Assembly: GCA_947458415.1 (NCBI GenBank)
Contig: CANGZG010000022.1
Coordinates: 1-20,498, forward strand
DNA length: 20,498 nucleotides
Source of the DNA: Comamonadaceae bacterium
GTDB taxonomy: Bacteria; Pseudomonadota; Gammaproteobacteria; Burkholderiales; Burkholderiaceae_C
Direction of reading: 5' to 3'
Shown here: positions 7,209-13,941 of the stretch, piece after piece
Position numbering within the stretch: the first letter of the stretch is position 1
How the letters are laid out: every line of letters begins with the position of its first letter
Notes under the pieces: generated by a model
The model's input: only the letters and a program-made list of their open reading frames with translations
Database searches by the model: none
What the model was told of the DNA's origin: nothing
Translations under genes and position numbers: made by a program

Positions 7209-7994
7209 ATGCATTACAGAGCTGTCTTTATTTCTGATTTGCACTTGGGAACGCCAGGTTGTCAGGCTGATGCATTACTTGATTTTTTAAAGTCACACAC
7301 CAGCGACTCTTTGTATTTGATAGGCGACATTGTCGACGGCTGGCAATTGCGGCGCAAATGGTACTGGCCGCAAACACACAATGACGTGGTTCAAAAATTG
7401 TTAAAACGTGTTCGCAAAGGTTGTCGAGTGGTTTACATCCCTGGCAACCATGACGAATTTGCACGGCATTTTGTTGAACACCATTTCGGTGGCATTGAGG
7501 TGAGCGAAGAATATTCACACACCTTGGTTGACGGGCGCAAGCTGTGGTTGATCCACGGCGACTATTTTGATGCCGTGGTGCAATACGCCAAATGGCTGGC
7601 CTATGTGGGCGACAGCTTGTACGAATTGACCTTGCGACTGAACCGGCATTTCAACCGTGCACGGGCCAAATTAGGCTTGCCCTATTGGTCGTTGTCTGCG
7701 TACTTGAAAGGCAAAGTCAAAAAGGCCTTGACATTTGTCACTGACTTTGAAAACGCGGTGGCGCACGAGGCCAAAAAGCGGGGCTACCAAGGTGTGGTGT
7801 GCGGCCATATTCACAAAGCCGAGATCCGCATGATCGACGATGTCTTGTATTGCAATGATGGTGATTGGGTAGAAAGCCGATCGGCGCTGGTGGAACACAT
7901 GGATGGCACACTGGAGTTGGTCTACTGGGATCAAGTGATCGATTTCTTGCCTGTCAAACAATTGCTCAGAGAACCTGCAGAACTGGTCACTTAA
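7209..7994 (+). CDS. plcP: PlcP-type phospholipase C, calcineurin-like phosphoesterase (COG2908 family)
   Basis: Metallophosphoesterase of 261 residues with the complete dimetal site: D10 and H12 in ISDLHLG, D40 in IGDIVDGW, N80/H81 in PGNHDEF, H116 in IHGD, and H200/H202 in CGHIH. Pipelines usually label this family UDP-2,3-diacylglucosamine diphosphatase (LpxH). The sequence, including CQADALLDFLK, WYWPQTHNDVVQKLL and GLPYWSLSAYLK, looks to me like PlcP of rhizobia. PlcP is made under phosphate limitation and hydrolyses phospholipids to diacylglycerol and phospho-head-group. The start is the ATG at 7209 with AGGA 5 nt upstream; an in-frame extension to 7089 would cross the Pho box. LplT follows after 18 nt, and the glycosyltransferase that would use the diacylglycerol is 4.6 kb downstream. 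LpxH activity is not excluded. Confidence 0.78.
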   Translation: MHYRAVFISDLHLGTPGCQADALLDFLKSHTSDSLYLIGDIVDGWQLRRKWYWPQTHNDVVQKLLKRVRKGCRVVYIPGNHDEFARHFVEHHFGGIEVSEEYSHTLVDGRKLWLIHGDYFDAVVQYAKWLAYVGDSLYELTLRLNRHFNRARAKLGLPYWSLSAYLKGKVKKALTFVTDFENAVAHEAKKRGYQGVVCGHIHKAEIRMIDDVLYCNDGDWVESRSALVEHMDGTLELVYWDQVIDFLPVKQLLREPAELVT

Positions 7995-8012
7995 AGCCTG
8001 CATCCCTCACAG

Positions 8013-9266
8013 ATGCCAAAAGGTTTTTATGCGCTGATCACCGGCCAATGTGTGTCAGCGTTGGCAGACAATGCATTGCTGTTGCTCGTGATTGCATTAC
8101 TGCAGTTGCAAGGCTATCCAGCGTTTTGGATCCCGCTGCTCAAGCTGTTTTTCACGGTGTCATACGTGCTGTTTGGCCCCTGGGTGGGTTCCTTAGCTGA
8201 CACATGGTCAAAACACCGCCTGTTGCAACAGGCCAATGCACTCAAATTGTTTGCATGCCTGGGTTTGTTGGCAGGCATCCATCCACTTGTTGCATTTGCC
8301 CTGACGGGCTTGGGTGCGGCTGTGTATTCGCCTGCCAAATATGGCTGGATCACCGAGATGGTGGAAACAGACCAATTGCTCAAAGCCAATGGTTGGTTAG
8401 AAGTGACCACGGTGTGTGCCATCTTGTTGGGTGTGATGCTTGGCGGCTTGTTGGTATCGAACCACTGGCTCAGCCTTGGGTGGGTTCAAACTTCAGTTGA
8501 TTGGATCGACATTGGCAACCCATTGTCAGCCTCCATGGCCGTGATTTGCTTGATGTACGGCTTGTCAGCTTTGATGACCTTAGGGGTCCCCAGTTCAAAC
8601 AAGCGCTACGCCAGCACCCAATGGGACATCCCCCACATCTGGCGTAATTTTTGTGAAGACCAACGACAGCTTTGGCGAGACCCCTTGGGGTTTGTCAGTT
8701 TGTCAATCACCACTTTGTTCTGGGGCGTGAGTGCTTGCATGCAATTGTTGGTGTTGGCATGGGCGCAATCCATGTTGCAACTCAGTTTGTCGCAGGCCAC
8801 TTATTTGCAAGCATGCACTGCGATCGGTGTCGTGGCGGGTGCGATAGCGGCAGGCCGCTGGGTGCCATTGAAGAATGCCACTGCGGTCTTGGGGGCAGGC
8901 GTCGCCATGGGCGTTTTGTTGCCCTTGATGCTCTTCATCAAAGAATGGAACTTTGCTTTGGCATTGACGCTGTTACTGGGCGGCTTGGGTGGTTTCTTGG
9001 TGGTTCCCATGAACGCATTGCTGCAAGCCCGCGGTGCATTGCTGCTGAGCGCAGGCCGTTCAATTTCAGTGCAAAACACCTGTGAGAATGTGAGTATTTT
9101 GTTGATGCTCGGTGTGTACAGTTTCTTGATTTACATCGAGTGCAGTTTATCTACCGTGGTGATGGGCTTGGCTGCTGTGGTTGCTTTGGGTGCCGGGTGT
9201 TTGATGGTCAAACATGCAAGAGACAACAGCGCACCATTCAAGTCGTCAGCAAGCGACTCACGGTAA
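8013..9266 (+). CDS. lplT: Lysophospholipid transporter LplT
   Basis: Inner-membrane major-facilitator protein of 417 residues with about 12 hydrophobic segments. The N-terminus aligns by eye with E. coli LplT (397 residues), sharing SAxxDNALL, the cytoplasmic-loop motif FGPWVGSLADTWSKHRLL, a GLGAAVYSPAKYG segment and LLKANGWLE. LplT flips lysophospholipids, mainly lyso-PE, from the outer to the inner leaflet for re-acylation by Aas. No aas gene is seen here. It sits 18 nt behind the plcP-like gene and probably shares its transcript, so lysolipid recovery would be induced along with phospholipid breakdown. Its last 9 nt overlap the convergent psd gene. Confidence 0.9.
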   Translation: MPKGFYALITGQCVSALADNALLLLVIALLQLQGYPAFWIPLLKLFFTVSYVLFGPWVGSLADTWSKHRLLQQANALKLFACLGLLAGIHPLVAFALTGLGAAVYSPAKYGWITEMVETDQLLKANGWLEVTTVCAILLGVMLGGLLVSNHWLSLGWVQTSVDWIDIGNPLSASMAVICLMYGLSALMTLGVPSSNKRYASTQWDIPHIWRNFCEDQRQLWRDPLGFVSLSITTLFWGVSACMQLLVLAWAQSMLQLSLSQATYLQACTAIGVVAGAIAAGRWVPLKNATAVLGAGVAMGVLLPLMLFIKEWNFALALTLLLGGLGGFLVVPMNALLQARGALLLSAGRSISVQNTCENVSILLMLGVYSFLIYIECSLSTVVMGLAAVVALGAGCLMVKHARDNSAPFKSSASDSR

Positions 9267-10127
9267 CTTCAACAAAGCTTCGCCCATTTTGATCTGCTTG
9301 CCCTCTTGAATATCAGCTGCCAACGTGAACGACTGGGGAGCAAACACAATGATGGTCGACCCGTGCTGAAACCATCCCAGCTCTTGACCCTTTTCAAATG
9401 CACTGTCGCACTGGACATCCAGTGGACCAGCGTATGCCGCTGAAAACAGCGTATCCAAGGCATGCAAACGGATACTGGCGACCAGCACGGCGGCCACTGG
9501 AACCAATGCCACTTTGTGTGCCGACGATCCAATCTCGACTTCCAGCAATGCCCTTTCGTTTTTGCAAAACAATTTTTCAACCCGCTTCAATGCAATCGGG
9601 TTCACATTCCAGGTGTCGCCGGAAAAATACTTGACCCGTTTGAGTTTGCCATGGTGGGGCGCGTGAAAACGGTGGTACATGGAAGACGTGATGCGAATGG
9701 TGACAAACCAGCCGTTTTCCCATTCTGCAAGCGACACGTCTTTGCCCAATAACTCTTCCAGCCTGTAGGGGAAACCTTTGGCTTGGTAGAGCTGCCCCGA
9801 TTCAACTTTGCCCACCGCACCCACAATGCCGTCGCATGGGCTGATGAATACATTTGGATTCGAGTCGATTGGCCTCACGCCGGGTTTCAATTCTCTGATG
9901 AAGCAGTCGTGCAAGCTCTCGAACTGGGACTTTTTGGCCTCAGACAAATCCAGGTCTGCAAAAGAACGCCAAATGGACAGCGAGGCATCTCGCACCCAAG
10001 GGTGCTTGATCTGGCTGAACCAGCCCATGAATTGGGTCAGGGCCAACCTGGGTATGCGGTTGGTCAACAGGAAATTCAAATTTTCGTTGGCGCCTACTTT
10101 ATGAAGGGCATGTTTGATAGTCATCAT
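9258..10127 (-). CDS. psd: Phosphatidylserine decarboxylase, pyruvoyl-dependent
   Basis: Proenzyme of 289 residues close in length to E. coli Psd. The catalytic set is visible: D99 in SPCDG, H155 in YHRFHAPHHG, and S257 in FQHGSTIIVF, where self-cleavage would create the pyruvoyl group. The cleavage motif is HGST in place of the common LGST. Psd converts phosphatidylserine to phosphatidylethanolamine at the inner membrane. Whether this is the only psd in the genome cannot be seen; pssA is not beside it. Lying in a lipid-remodelling cluster, divergent from a membrane-anchored aminotransferase, it could be a second copy with a special role. The start is ATGATG (10127 or 10124), with no clear Shine-Dalgarno. 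Confidence 0.92.
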   Translation of the reverse strand: MMTIKHALHKVGANENLNFLLTNRIPRLALTQFMGWFSQIKHPWVRDASLSIWRSFADLDLSEAKKSQFESLHDCFIRELKPGVRPIDSNPNVFISPCDGIVGAVGKVESGQLYQAKGFPYRLEELLGKDVSLAEWENGWFVTIRITSSMYHRFHAPHHGKLKRVKYFSGDTWNVNPIALKRVEKLFCKNERALLEVEIGSSAHKVALVPVAAVLVASIRLHALDTLFSAAYAGPLDVQCDSAFEKGQELGWFQHGSTIIVFAPQSFTLAADIQEGKQIKMGEALLKLP

Positions 10128-10151
10128 TTTTTAACTCAGCGGTAATACAAA
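10118..10151 (+). promoter_or_regulatory. Weak Pho-box-like repeat and -10 upstream of the aminotransferase
   Basis: TAGTCAT CATT TTTTAAC (10118-10135) fits the 7-4-7 pattern at 9 of 14 positions, and TACAAA (10146-10151, 4 of 6) follows after 10 bp. It overlaps the first codons of the divergent psd gene. Two purine-rich stretches follow: AAGGAGG at 10150-10156, which is too far from the ATG and overlaps the proposed -10, and AAGGA at 10161-10165, correctly spaced for the ATG at 10174. This is the weakest of the plus-strand sites. Confidence 0.35.
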
Positions 10152-10173
10152 GGAGGTTTTAAGGAATCTGCAC

Positions 10174-11853
10174 ATGGAAACCATCAACGGAATTGAATCT
10201 GGTCTGATACTGACAGCCACTGCGTTTGCAGGTCTTTTGTTGGCAAAGAAACTTCACACACGGCTTCAACTGTCCATGGCCAAGCATCCCTCATTGGGTG
10301 GGCATTTGAGAATGGCAAAGCGGGTGGCATCTTGGATTCCCGGTTATTCATACAGCAACCCGCATTGGCTCAGTGCAGACGGTGCGCCGACACAGATTGC
10401 ACAGCAAAGAAAACATGCGATTGAACAATTGGGTCAACGTTTGCAAAACAAATCGCCAAATACCTTGGCTGTCTCGTCCGAGCTCAAGCCCTTGGTATCG
10501 GATTTGCAATTGATCAGCGAGTACCGCGTGCCATTTCAATTCAGAGACATGATGCACCAGCACATACGGCTGGGAAGCGTTTGGCGCGAGAGCGAAGGCA
10601 GCTACCTGATTGACATGGACGGCAACCGGTTCATCGATGTCACCGGCAGTTACGGTGTCAATTTGTTTGGCACAGACTTTTACAAACAATGCATTGCACA
10701 AGGCGTCGAGCTGGCCGAAAAATTGGGACCCGTCTTGGGTTCTTACCACCCTTGTGTGTTGGACAACGCCCAGCAATTGTGCGAGTTGTCTGGCATGGAA
10801 GAAGTGTCTTTTCACATGTCTGGCACGGAAGCCGTGATGCAAGCAGTTCGCTTGGCCAGATACCACACAGGCAAAAAGAAATTGGTGCGCTTTACCGGGG
10901 CCTACCATGGGTGGTGGGATGACGTGCAGCCCGGGCCGGGAAACCCGATGCCGCCGTCTTCCCATACTTTGACGCTCAACGACATGCATCCCAACACGTT
11001 GCGCGTGTTGCGTAACCGAAATGACATTGCGTGTGTGCTGATCAATCCGTTGCAGGCCATGCACCCGAACAAAGCCGCACCGACTGATTCGACCTTGGTT
11101 GACTCCAGCAGGCATGTCCATTTCGACAAAGGTGCTTACACCGATTGGCTGCAACAGCTTAGAAAAGTCTGCACAGACAAAGGTATCGCTTTGATCATGG
11201 ATGAGGTATTCATGGGTTTTCGACTGGCGCCAGGTGGCGCACAAGCTTATTTCCAAGTCAAAGCCGACATGGTCACCTACGGCAAAACACTGGGTGGTGG
11301 ATTGCCTGTGGGGGTGGTGTGCGGTCTGTCCAAATGGATGCGTCGCTTCAACGCGGACAAACCTGCGCAGTTGTGTTTTGCCAGAGGAACTTTCAATGCA
11401 CATCCCTATGTCATGGCAACCATGAATGTGTTTTTGAAAGCCATGCAGACCCCAGAGGTCAAAGACATGTATGCCCAAGCAAGTCAGCGCTGGGCCGAAC
11501 GTTTGAGTACGCTGAACAGACGTCTGGCGCAAGGGCAACTGCCTGTGAAAGTGGCTGGCATGGAAACCGTGTGGTCTATTCTTTACAACACCCCCAGCCG
11601 CTACAACTGGATGTTCCAGTTTTATTTGCGTGATCAAGGCGTGGCCTTGAGCTGGGTGGGCTCGGGAAGGATGATTTTCAATTTCGGGATGGATGACAAC
11701 GACTTTGAGATATTCATGCAGCGGTTTGTCAAAGCCGCTGAATCGATGCGGGATGACGGTTGGTGGTGGACAGACGCTCAACTCTCCAACCGCCATATTC
11801 GCCAATCAGTCTTCAAGGAAATCTTGAGAATGAAATACTTGGCTGCTCAGTGA
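10174..11853 (+). CDS. Membrane-anchored class III PLP aminotransferase (glutamate-1-semialdehyde aminomutase-like)
   Basis: Protein of 559 residues, longer than HemL (about 430). An N-terminal hydrophobic helix (about 9-25) probably anchors it to the inner membrane, and a helical region (26-130) precedes the PLP fold. PLP features are the SGTEAVMQAVRLAR phosphate-binding turn (216-229), AYHGWWDD (243-250), D343 in IMDEVFMGF, and the Schiff-base K371 in TYGKTLGGGLP. SYGVNLFG and GMEEVSFHMSGTEAVM recall, from memory, the aminotransferase domains of lipopeptide synthases (MycA/ItuA type), which aminate acyl chains. With lipid enzymes on both sides, I infer a membrane-lipid or acyl substrate. 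HemL itself is unlikely given the anchor and context. The AAGGA at 10161-10165 supports the start, and the 3' end overlaps the Mpo1-like gene by 7 nt. Confidence 0.82.
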   Translation: METINGIESGLILTATAFAGLLLAKKLHTRLQLSMAKHPSLGGHLRMAKRVASWIPGYSYSNPHWLSADGAPTQIAQQRKHAIEQLGQRLQNKSPNTLAVSSELKPLVSDLQLISEYRVPFQFRDMMHQHIRLGSVWRESEGSYLIDMDGNRFIDVTGSYGVNLFGTDFYKQCIAQGVELAEKLGPVLGSYHPCVLDNAQQLCELSGMEEVSFHMSGTEAVMQAVRLARYHTGKKKLVRFTGAYHGWWDDVQPGPGNPMPPSSHTLTLNDMHPNTLRVLRNRNDIACVLINPLQAMHPNKAAPTDSTLVDSSRHVHFDKGAYTDWLQQLRKVCTDKGIALIMDEVFMGFRLAPGGAQAYFQVKADMVTYGKTLGGGLPVGVVCGLSKWMRRFNADKPAQLCFARGTFNAHPYVMATMNVFLKAMQTPEVKDMYAQASQRWAERLSTLNRRLAQGQLPVKVAGMETVWSILYNTPSRYNWMFQFYLRDQGVALSWVGSGRMIFNFGMDDNDFEIFMQRFVKAAESMRDDGWWWTDAQLSNRHIRQSVFKEILRMKYLAAQ

Positions 11854-12461
11854 ACCGAGGTACGGACATGGTCCATGGGATCAATCCACTCACCACGCAA
11901 CACATACACAGGTGACTTGTAGTACATCTTGATGTCATGCACCGGGTCAGTGATGATCTTCAGTGCCCAAGCCAGGCCTGCTTGCAGGCTGTCTTGGTGC
12001 CACAGTTGAAGCACGCGAAACACCAGCCCTGCCACGCCTAAAAACAACCACAGGATTCCAGTGATGCGAACAGGCGTGTCTTCATACATCTCAGGAACAG
12101 CCCATGTGAGCACGGCCGGTGTCCAATAGGCCAATACAGGAATCAAAGCACACACAGTCAGCAACACCACTTTTCGTTGCAGGTTGTATCCCACTTTGAT
12201 GTCTTCCTTGTGCTCATGGGTAGCCATGTTGACTTCGTCGTAGCCCTTGGGCTCGAACACAAAATGACCCAATTGACGGGTGGTCATGGAAATGAGCCAC
12301 GCAATCAGTGCTGAGACCACGGGATCGATGAACAGATACGCATAAGCCACCAAAAATGAAATGGCACTGATCAAATGCAGCGTCTGGTTGATGCGGCTGT
12401 GGTGGTAGTAACGGTGGTCATCCCAGCGCTGCGTTTCGAGTGTTTTTAAGAATTGCTTCAT
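11847..12461 (-). CDS. Mpo1-like (DUF962-type) integral membrane protein, possible 2-hydroxy fatty acid dioxygenase
   Basis: Membrane protein of 204 residues with about four hydrophobic helices (about 29-45, 48-63, 99-118, 132-150). The N-terminal half resembles the Mpo1/YGL010W family: YYHHSRINQTLHLI (H20, H21, N25, H29) mirrors the family's 'YHH-P-N--IH' segment, and RQLGHFVFEPKG (H66, E70) mirrors 'QF-GH-VFE-R'. Yeast Mpo1 is an iron-dependent dioxygenase that shortens 2-hydroxy fatty acids by one carbon in alpha-oxidation. The C-terminal half, with H155 and H175, is less familiar, so the enzyme activity is only a suggestion. The ATG at 12461 is chosen for its GGGAG Shine-Dalgarno 7 nt upstream; the frame extends further upstream without support. 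It is divergent from the glycosyltransferase. Confidence 0.6.
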   Translation of the reverse strand: MKQFLKTLETQRWDDHRYYHHSRINQTLHLISAISFLVAYAYLFIDPVVSALIAWLISMTTRQLGHFVFEPKGYDEVNMATHEHKEDIKVGYNLQRKVVLLTVCALIPVLAYWTPAVLTWAVPEMYEDTPVRITGILWLFLGVAGLVFRVLQLWHQDSLQAGLAWALKIITDPVHDIKMYYKSPVYVLRGEWIDPMDHVRTSVH

Positions 12462-12516
12462 ACATGCTCCCAAAAAATCAGTTGTGCAATTTGCCTTTTG
12501 ACTTTCACATGATTGA

Positions 12517-12534
12517 GTGAATTTTTGATGACAT
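12517..12534 (-). promoter_or_regulatory. Putative Pho box of the Mpo1-like gene
   Basis: Read on the minus strand, ATGTCAT CAAA AATTCAC matches CTGTCAT N4 CTGTCAC at 10 of 14 positions; the first 7-mer is off by one base, and the spacer is A/T-rich as in classic sites. The hexamer 10 bp downstream (GAAAGT) is only a 3 of 6 match to a -10. It stands back to back with the plus-strand array at 12550-12578. Confidence 0.5.
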
Positions 12535-12549
12535 GCAATTGAATTTATC

Positions 12550-12578
12550 TGGTCATGAATTTGACACGACTGTTTCAC
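12550..12578 (+). promoter_or_regulatory. Triple Pho-box-like array upstream of the glycosyltransferase
   Basis: Three 7-mers, each 5 of 7 to the CTGTCA(T/C) consensus, repeat at an exact 11-bp period: TGGTCAT (12550), TTGACAC (12561) and GTTTCAC (12572). Such phasing is what tandem PhoB dimers need. No good -10 follows (best GATCAA or CATACT). The array overlaps an upstream ATG at 12555, which argues for the start at 12612. Confidence 0.5.
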
Positions 12579-12611
12579 AAAACCGTCGCGATCAAACACC
12601 ATACTTCCACC

Positions 12612-13871
12612 ATGGATACACATTTACACATACAGCGCTTGGCACAAGAGCGTCAACGTTTGAAGATTTCAGTGGTAACCGAAACGTATCCGCCAGACAT
12701 CAATGGCGTGGCCATGACACTGGCCCGAATCGTCAACGGATTGGTGAGCAATGGTCATGACATTTTGTTGATCAGACCCAAACATTTCAAGCACGATGCA
12801 CCCAGTGACCGTGAAGGTTTTCAAGAAAAATTGGTGCATGGCTTACCGATCCCGTTTTACAAACAATTGCGAATGGGATTGCCTTCCAAAAAGGAATTGC
12901 TGCGCTTGTGGACTTTCAACCGGCCCGACATGGTGCACATTGCCACCGAAGGACCGTTGGGATGGTCAGCCTTGCAGGCCGCCAGAAAATTGCGCTTGCC
13001 TGTCAGCACCGACTTCAGAACCAATTTCCATGCCTACAGCAACCATTACAAAATTGGTTGGCTGAGTTCAGCCATTCTTTCCTACCTGAAAAAATTCCAC
13101 AACGCTGCCAACGTCACCATGGTGCCGACCAGCCAATTGGAATGCGAATTGCATTCGGTAGGTTTTGAAAATTTGCACATCGTCCCCAGGGGCATTGACA
13201 CGCGGTTGTTTCATCCGCGCAAAAGAAGTCTCAGCCTGCGACAGCGTTGGGGCGTCGATGAACAAACCACGGTCATGTTGTATGTGGGTCGTTTGGCTGC
13301 CGAGAAAAACCTGCCCTTGGTGATTCAATCGCATGAAATGGCCAAGAAAATTTCACCACTGACCAAGTTGGTGTTGGTAGGGGATGGCCCATTGATGGCA
13401 GAGCTTCGCCACAAATACCCTGACATCATTTTTTCTGGCTTCAAAACCGGCGAAGAGTTGGCCATGCATTACGCCAGTGCAGACATGTTTGTGTTTGCCA
13501 GCCAAACTGAAACATTTGGCAATGTCACGCTTGAAGCCATGGCGTCCGGCTTGGCTGTGGTGGCGTTTAACCATGCCGCTGCATCCGAATTGATACTCAG
13601 CGGGCAAAACGGCATGCTGGCCGCACAAAACACAGACATTCACTTTGAAATGGCTGTTCAAGCCATGTTGAACAACCCGTTTTTGATGAATGAACTGAAA
13701 ATCAATGCGGTTGAAACAGCGCGCAACTTCAGCTGGGAATCTATTGTGGAACGAACTGAATCCGTGTTCCTTGATGTCATCTCGAACCACCGTTCACCGG
13801 TTCATGTCGGGCTCAAATCACCCTTGTCCCTGGTCAGCTCAAACACTTACGCTGACCCGACGCAAATTTAA
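12612..13871 (+). CDS. GT4-family glycosyltransferase, probable diacylglycerol glycosyltransferase (Agt/SqdX-like)
   Basis: GT-B fold enzyme of 419 residues. The N-terminal domain begins with KISVVTETYPPDINGVA, whose flexible glycine loop resembles SqdX/PimA-type lipid glycosyltransferases. The C-terminal donor domain has YVGRLAAEKNLP, LVGDGPL and the E-x7-E motif in SQTETFGNVTLEAMASG. Proteins of this group add a sugar from a nucleotide donor to a membrane lipid. In phosphate-starved alphaproteobacteria, PlcP and a GT4 enzyme (Agt) together replace phospholipids with glycosyl- or glucuronosyl-diacylglycerol. Here plcP lies upstream and ugd, the source of UDP-glucuronate, is the next gene. 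The start at 12612 is preferred because the alternative at 12555 lies inside the Pho-like array, but neither start has a Shine-Dalgarno. Confidence 0.83.
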   Translation: MDTHLHIQRLAQERQRLKISVVTETYPPDINGVAMTLARIVNGLVSNGHDILLIRPKHFKHDAPSDREGFQEKLVHGLPIPFYKQLRMGLPSKKELLRLWTFNRPDMVHIATEGPLGWSALQAARKLRLPVSTDFRTNFHAYSNHYKIGWLSSAILSYLKKFHNAANVTMVPTSQLECELHSVGFENLHIVPRGIDTRLFHPRKRSLSLRQRWGVDEQTTVMLYVGRLAAEKNLPLVIQSHEMAKKISPLTKLVLVGDGPLMAELRHKYPDIIFSGFKTGEELAMHYASADMFVFASQTETFGNVTLEAMASGLAVVAFNHAAASELILSGQNGMLAAQNTDIHFEMAVQAMLNNPFLMNELKINAVETARNFSWESIVERTESVFLDVISNHRSPVHVGLKSPLSLVSSNTYADPTQI

Positions 13872-13872
13872 A

Positions 13873-13902
13873 CCACTTCAGCGCCTAAATGCACTGAAGC
13901 GG
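13873..13902 (-). terminator. Putative terminator between the convergent glycosyltransferase and ugd genes
   Basis: CCACTTCAG (13873-13881) can pair with CTGAAGCGG (13894-13902) around a 12-nt loop. In minus-strand RNA all 9 pairs form, one as G-U, and the stem is followed by UUUAAAUUU, so it best serves ugd. In plus-strand RNA one pair is A-C and no U tract follows. Confidence 0.5.
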
Positions 13903-13941
13903 TGATGAAATTTGTCATTCAGTTACACACTGCGCAGTGAG

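Noticed and set aside
7209..7994. Calling the metallophosphoesterase LpxH (UDP-2,3-diacylglucosamine diphosphatase)
   Set aside because: The sequence style, the Pho-like promoter and the GT4/ugd neighbours fit PlcP better. LpxH cannot be fully excluded without a family tree.
10348..11805. Long minus-strand frame (485 codons) opposite the aminotransferase
   Set aside because: The plus strand encodes a clear PLP enzyme here; the antisense translation is His/Cys/Gln-rich with no domain logic, as expected for a codon-bias shadow.
10174..11853. Calling the class III enzyme HemL (glutamate-1-semialdehyde aminomutase)
   Set aside because: It has a membrane helix and a 130-residue N-terminal extension, and it sits among lipid genes; HemL has neither the anchor nor this setting.
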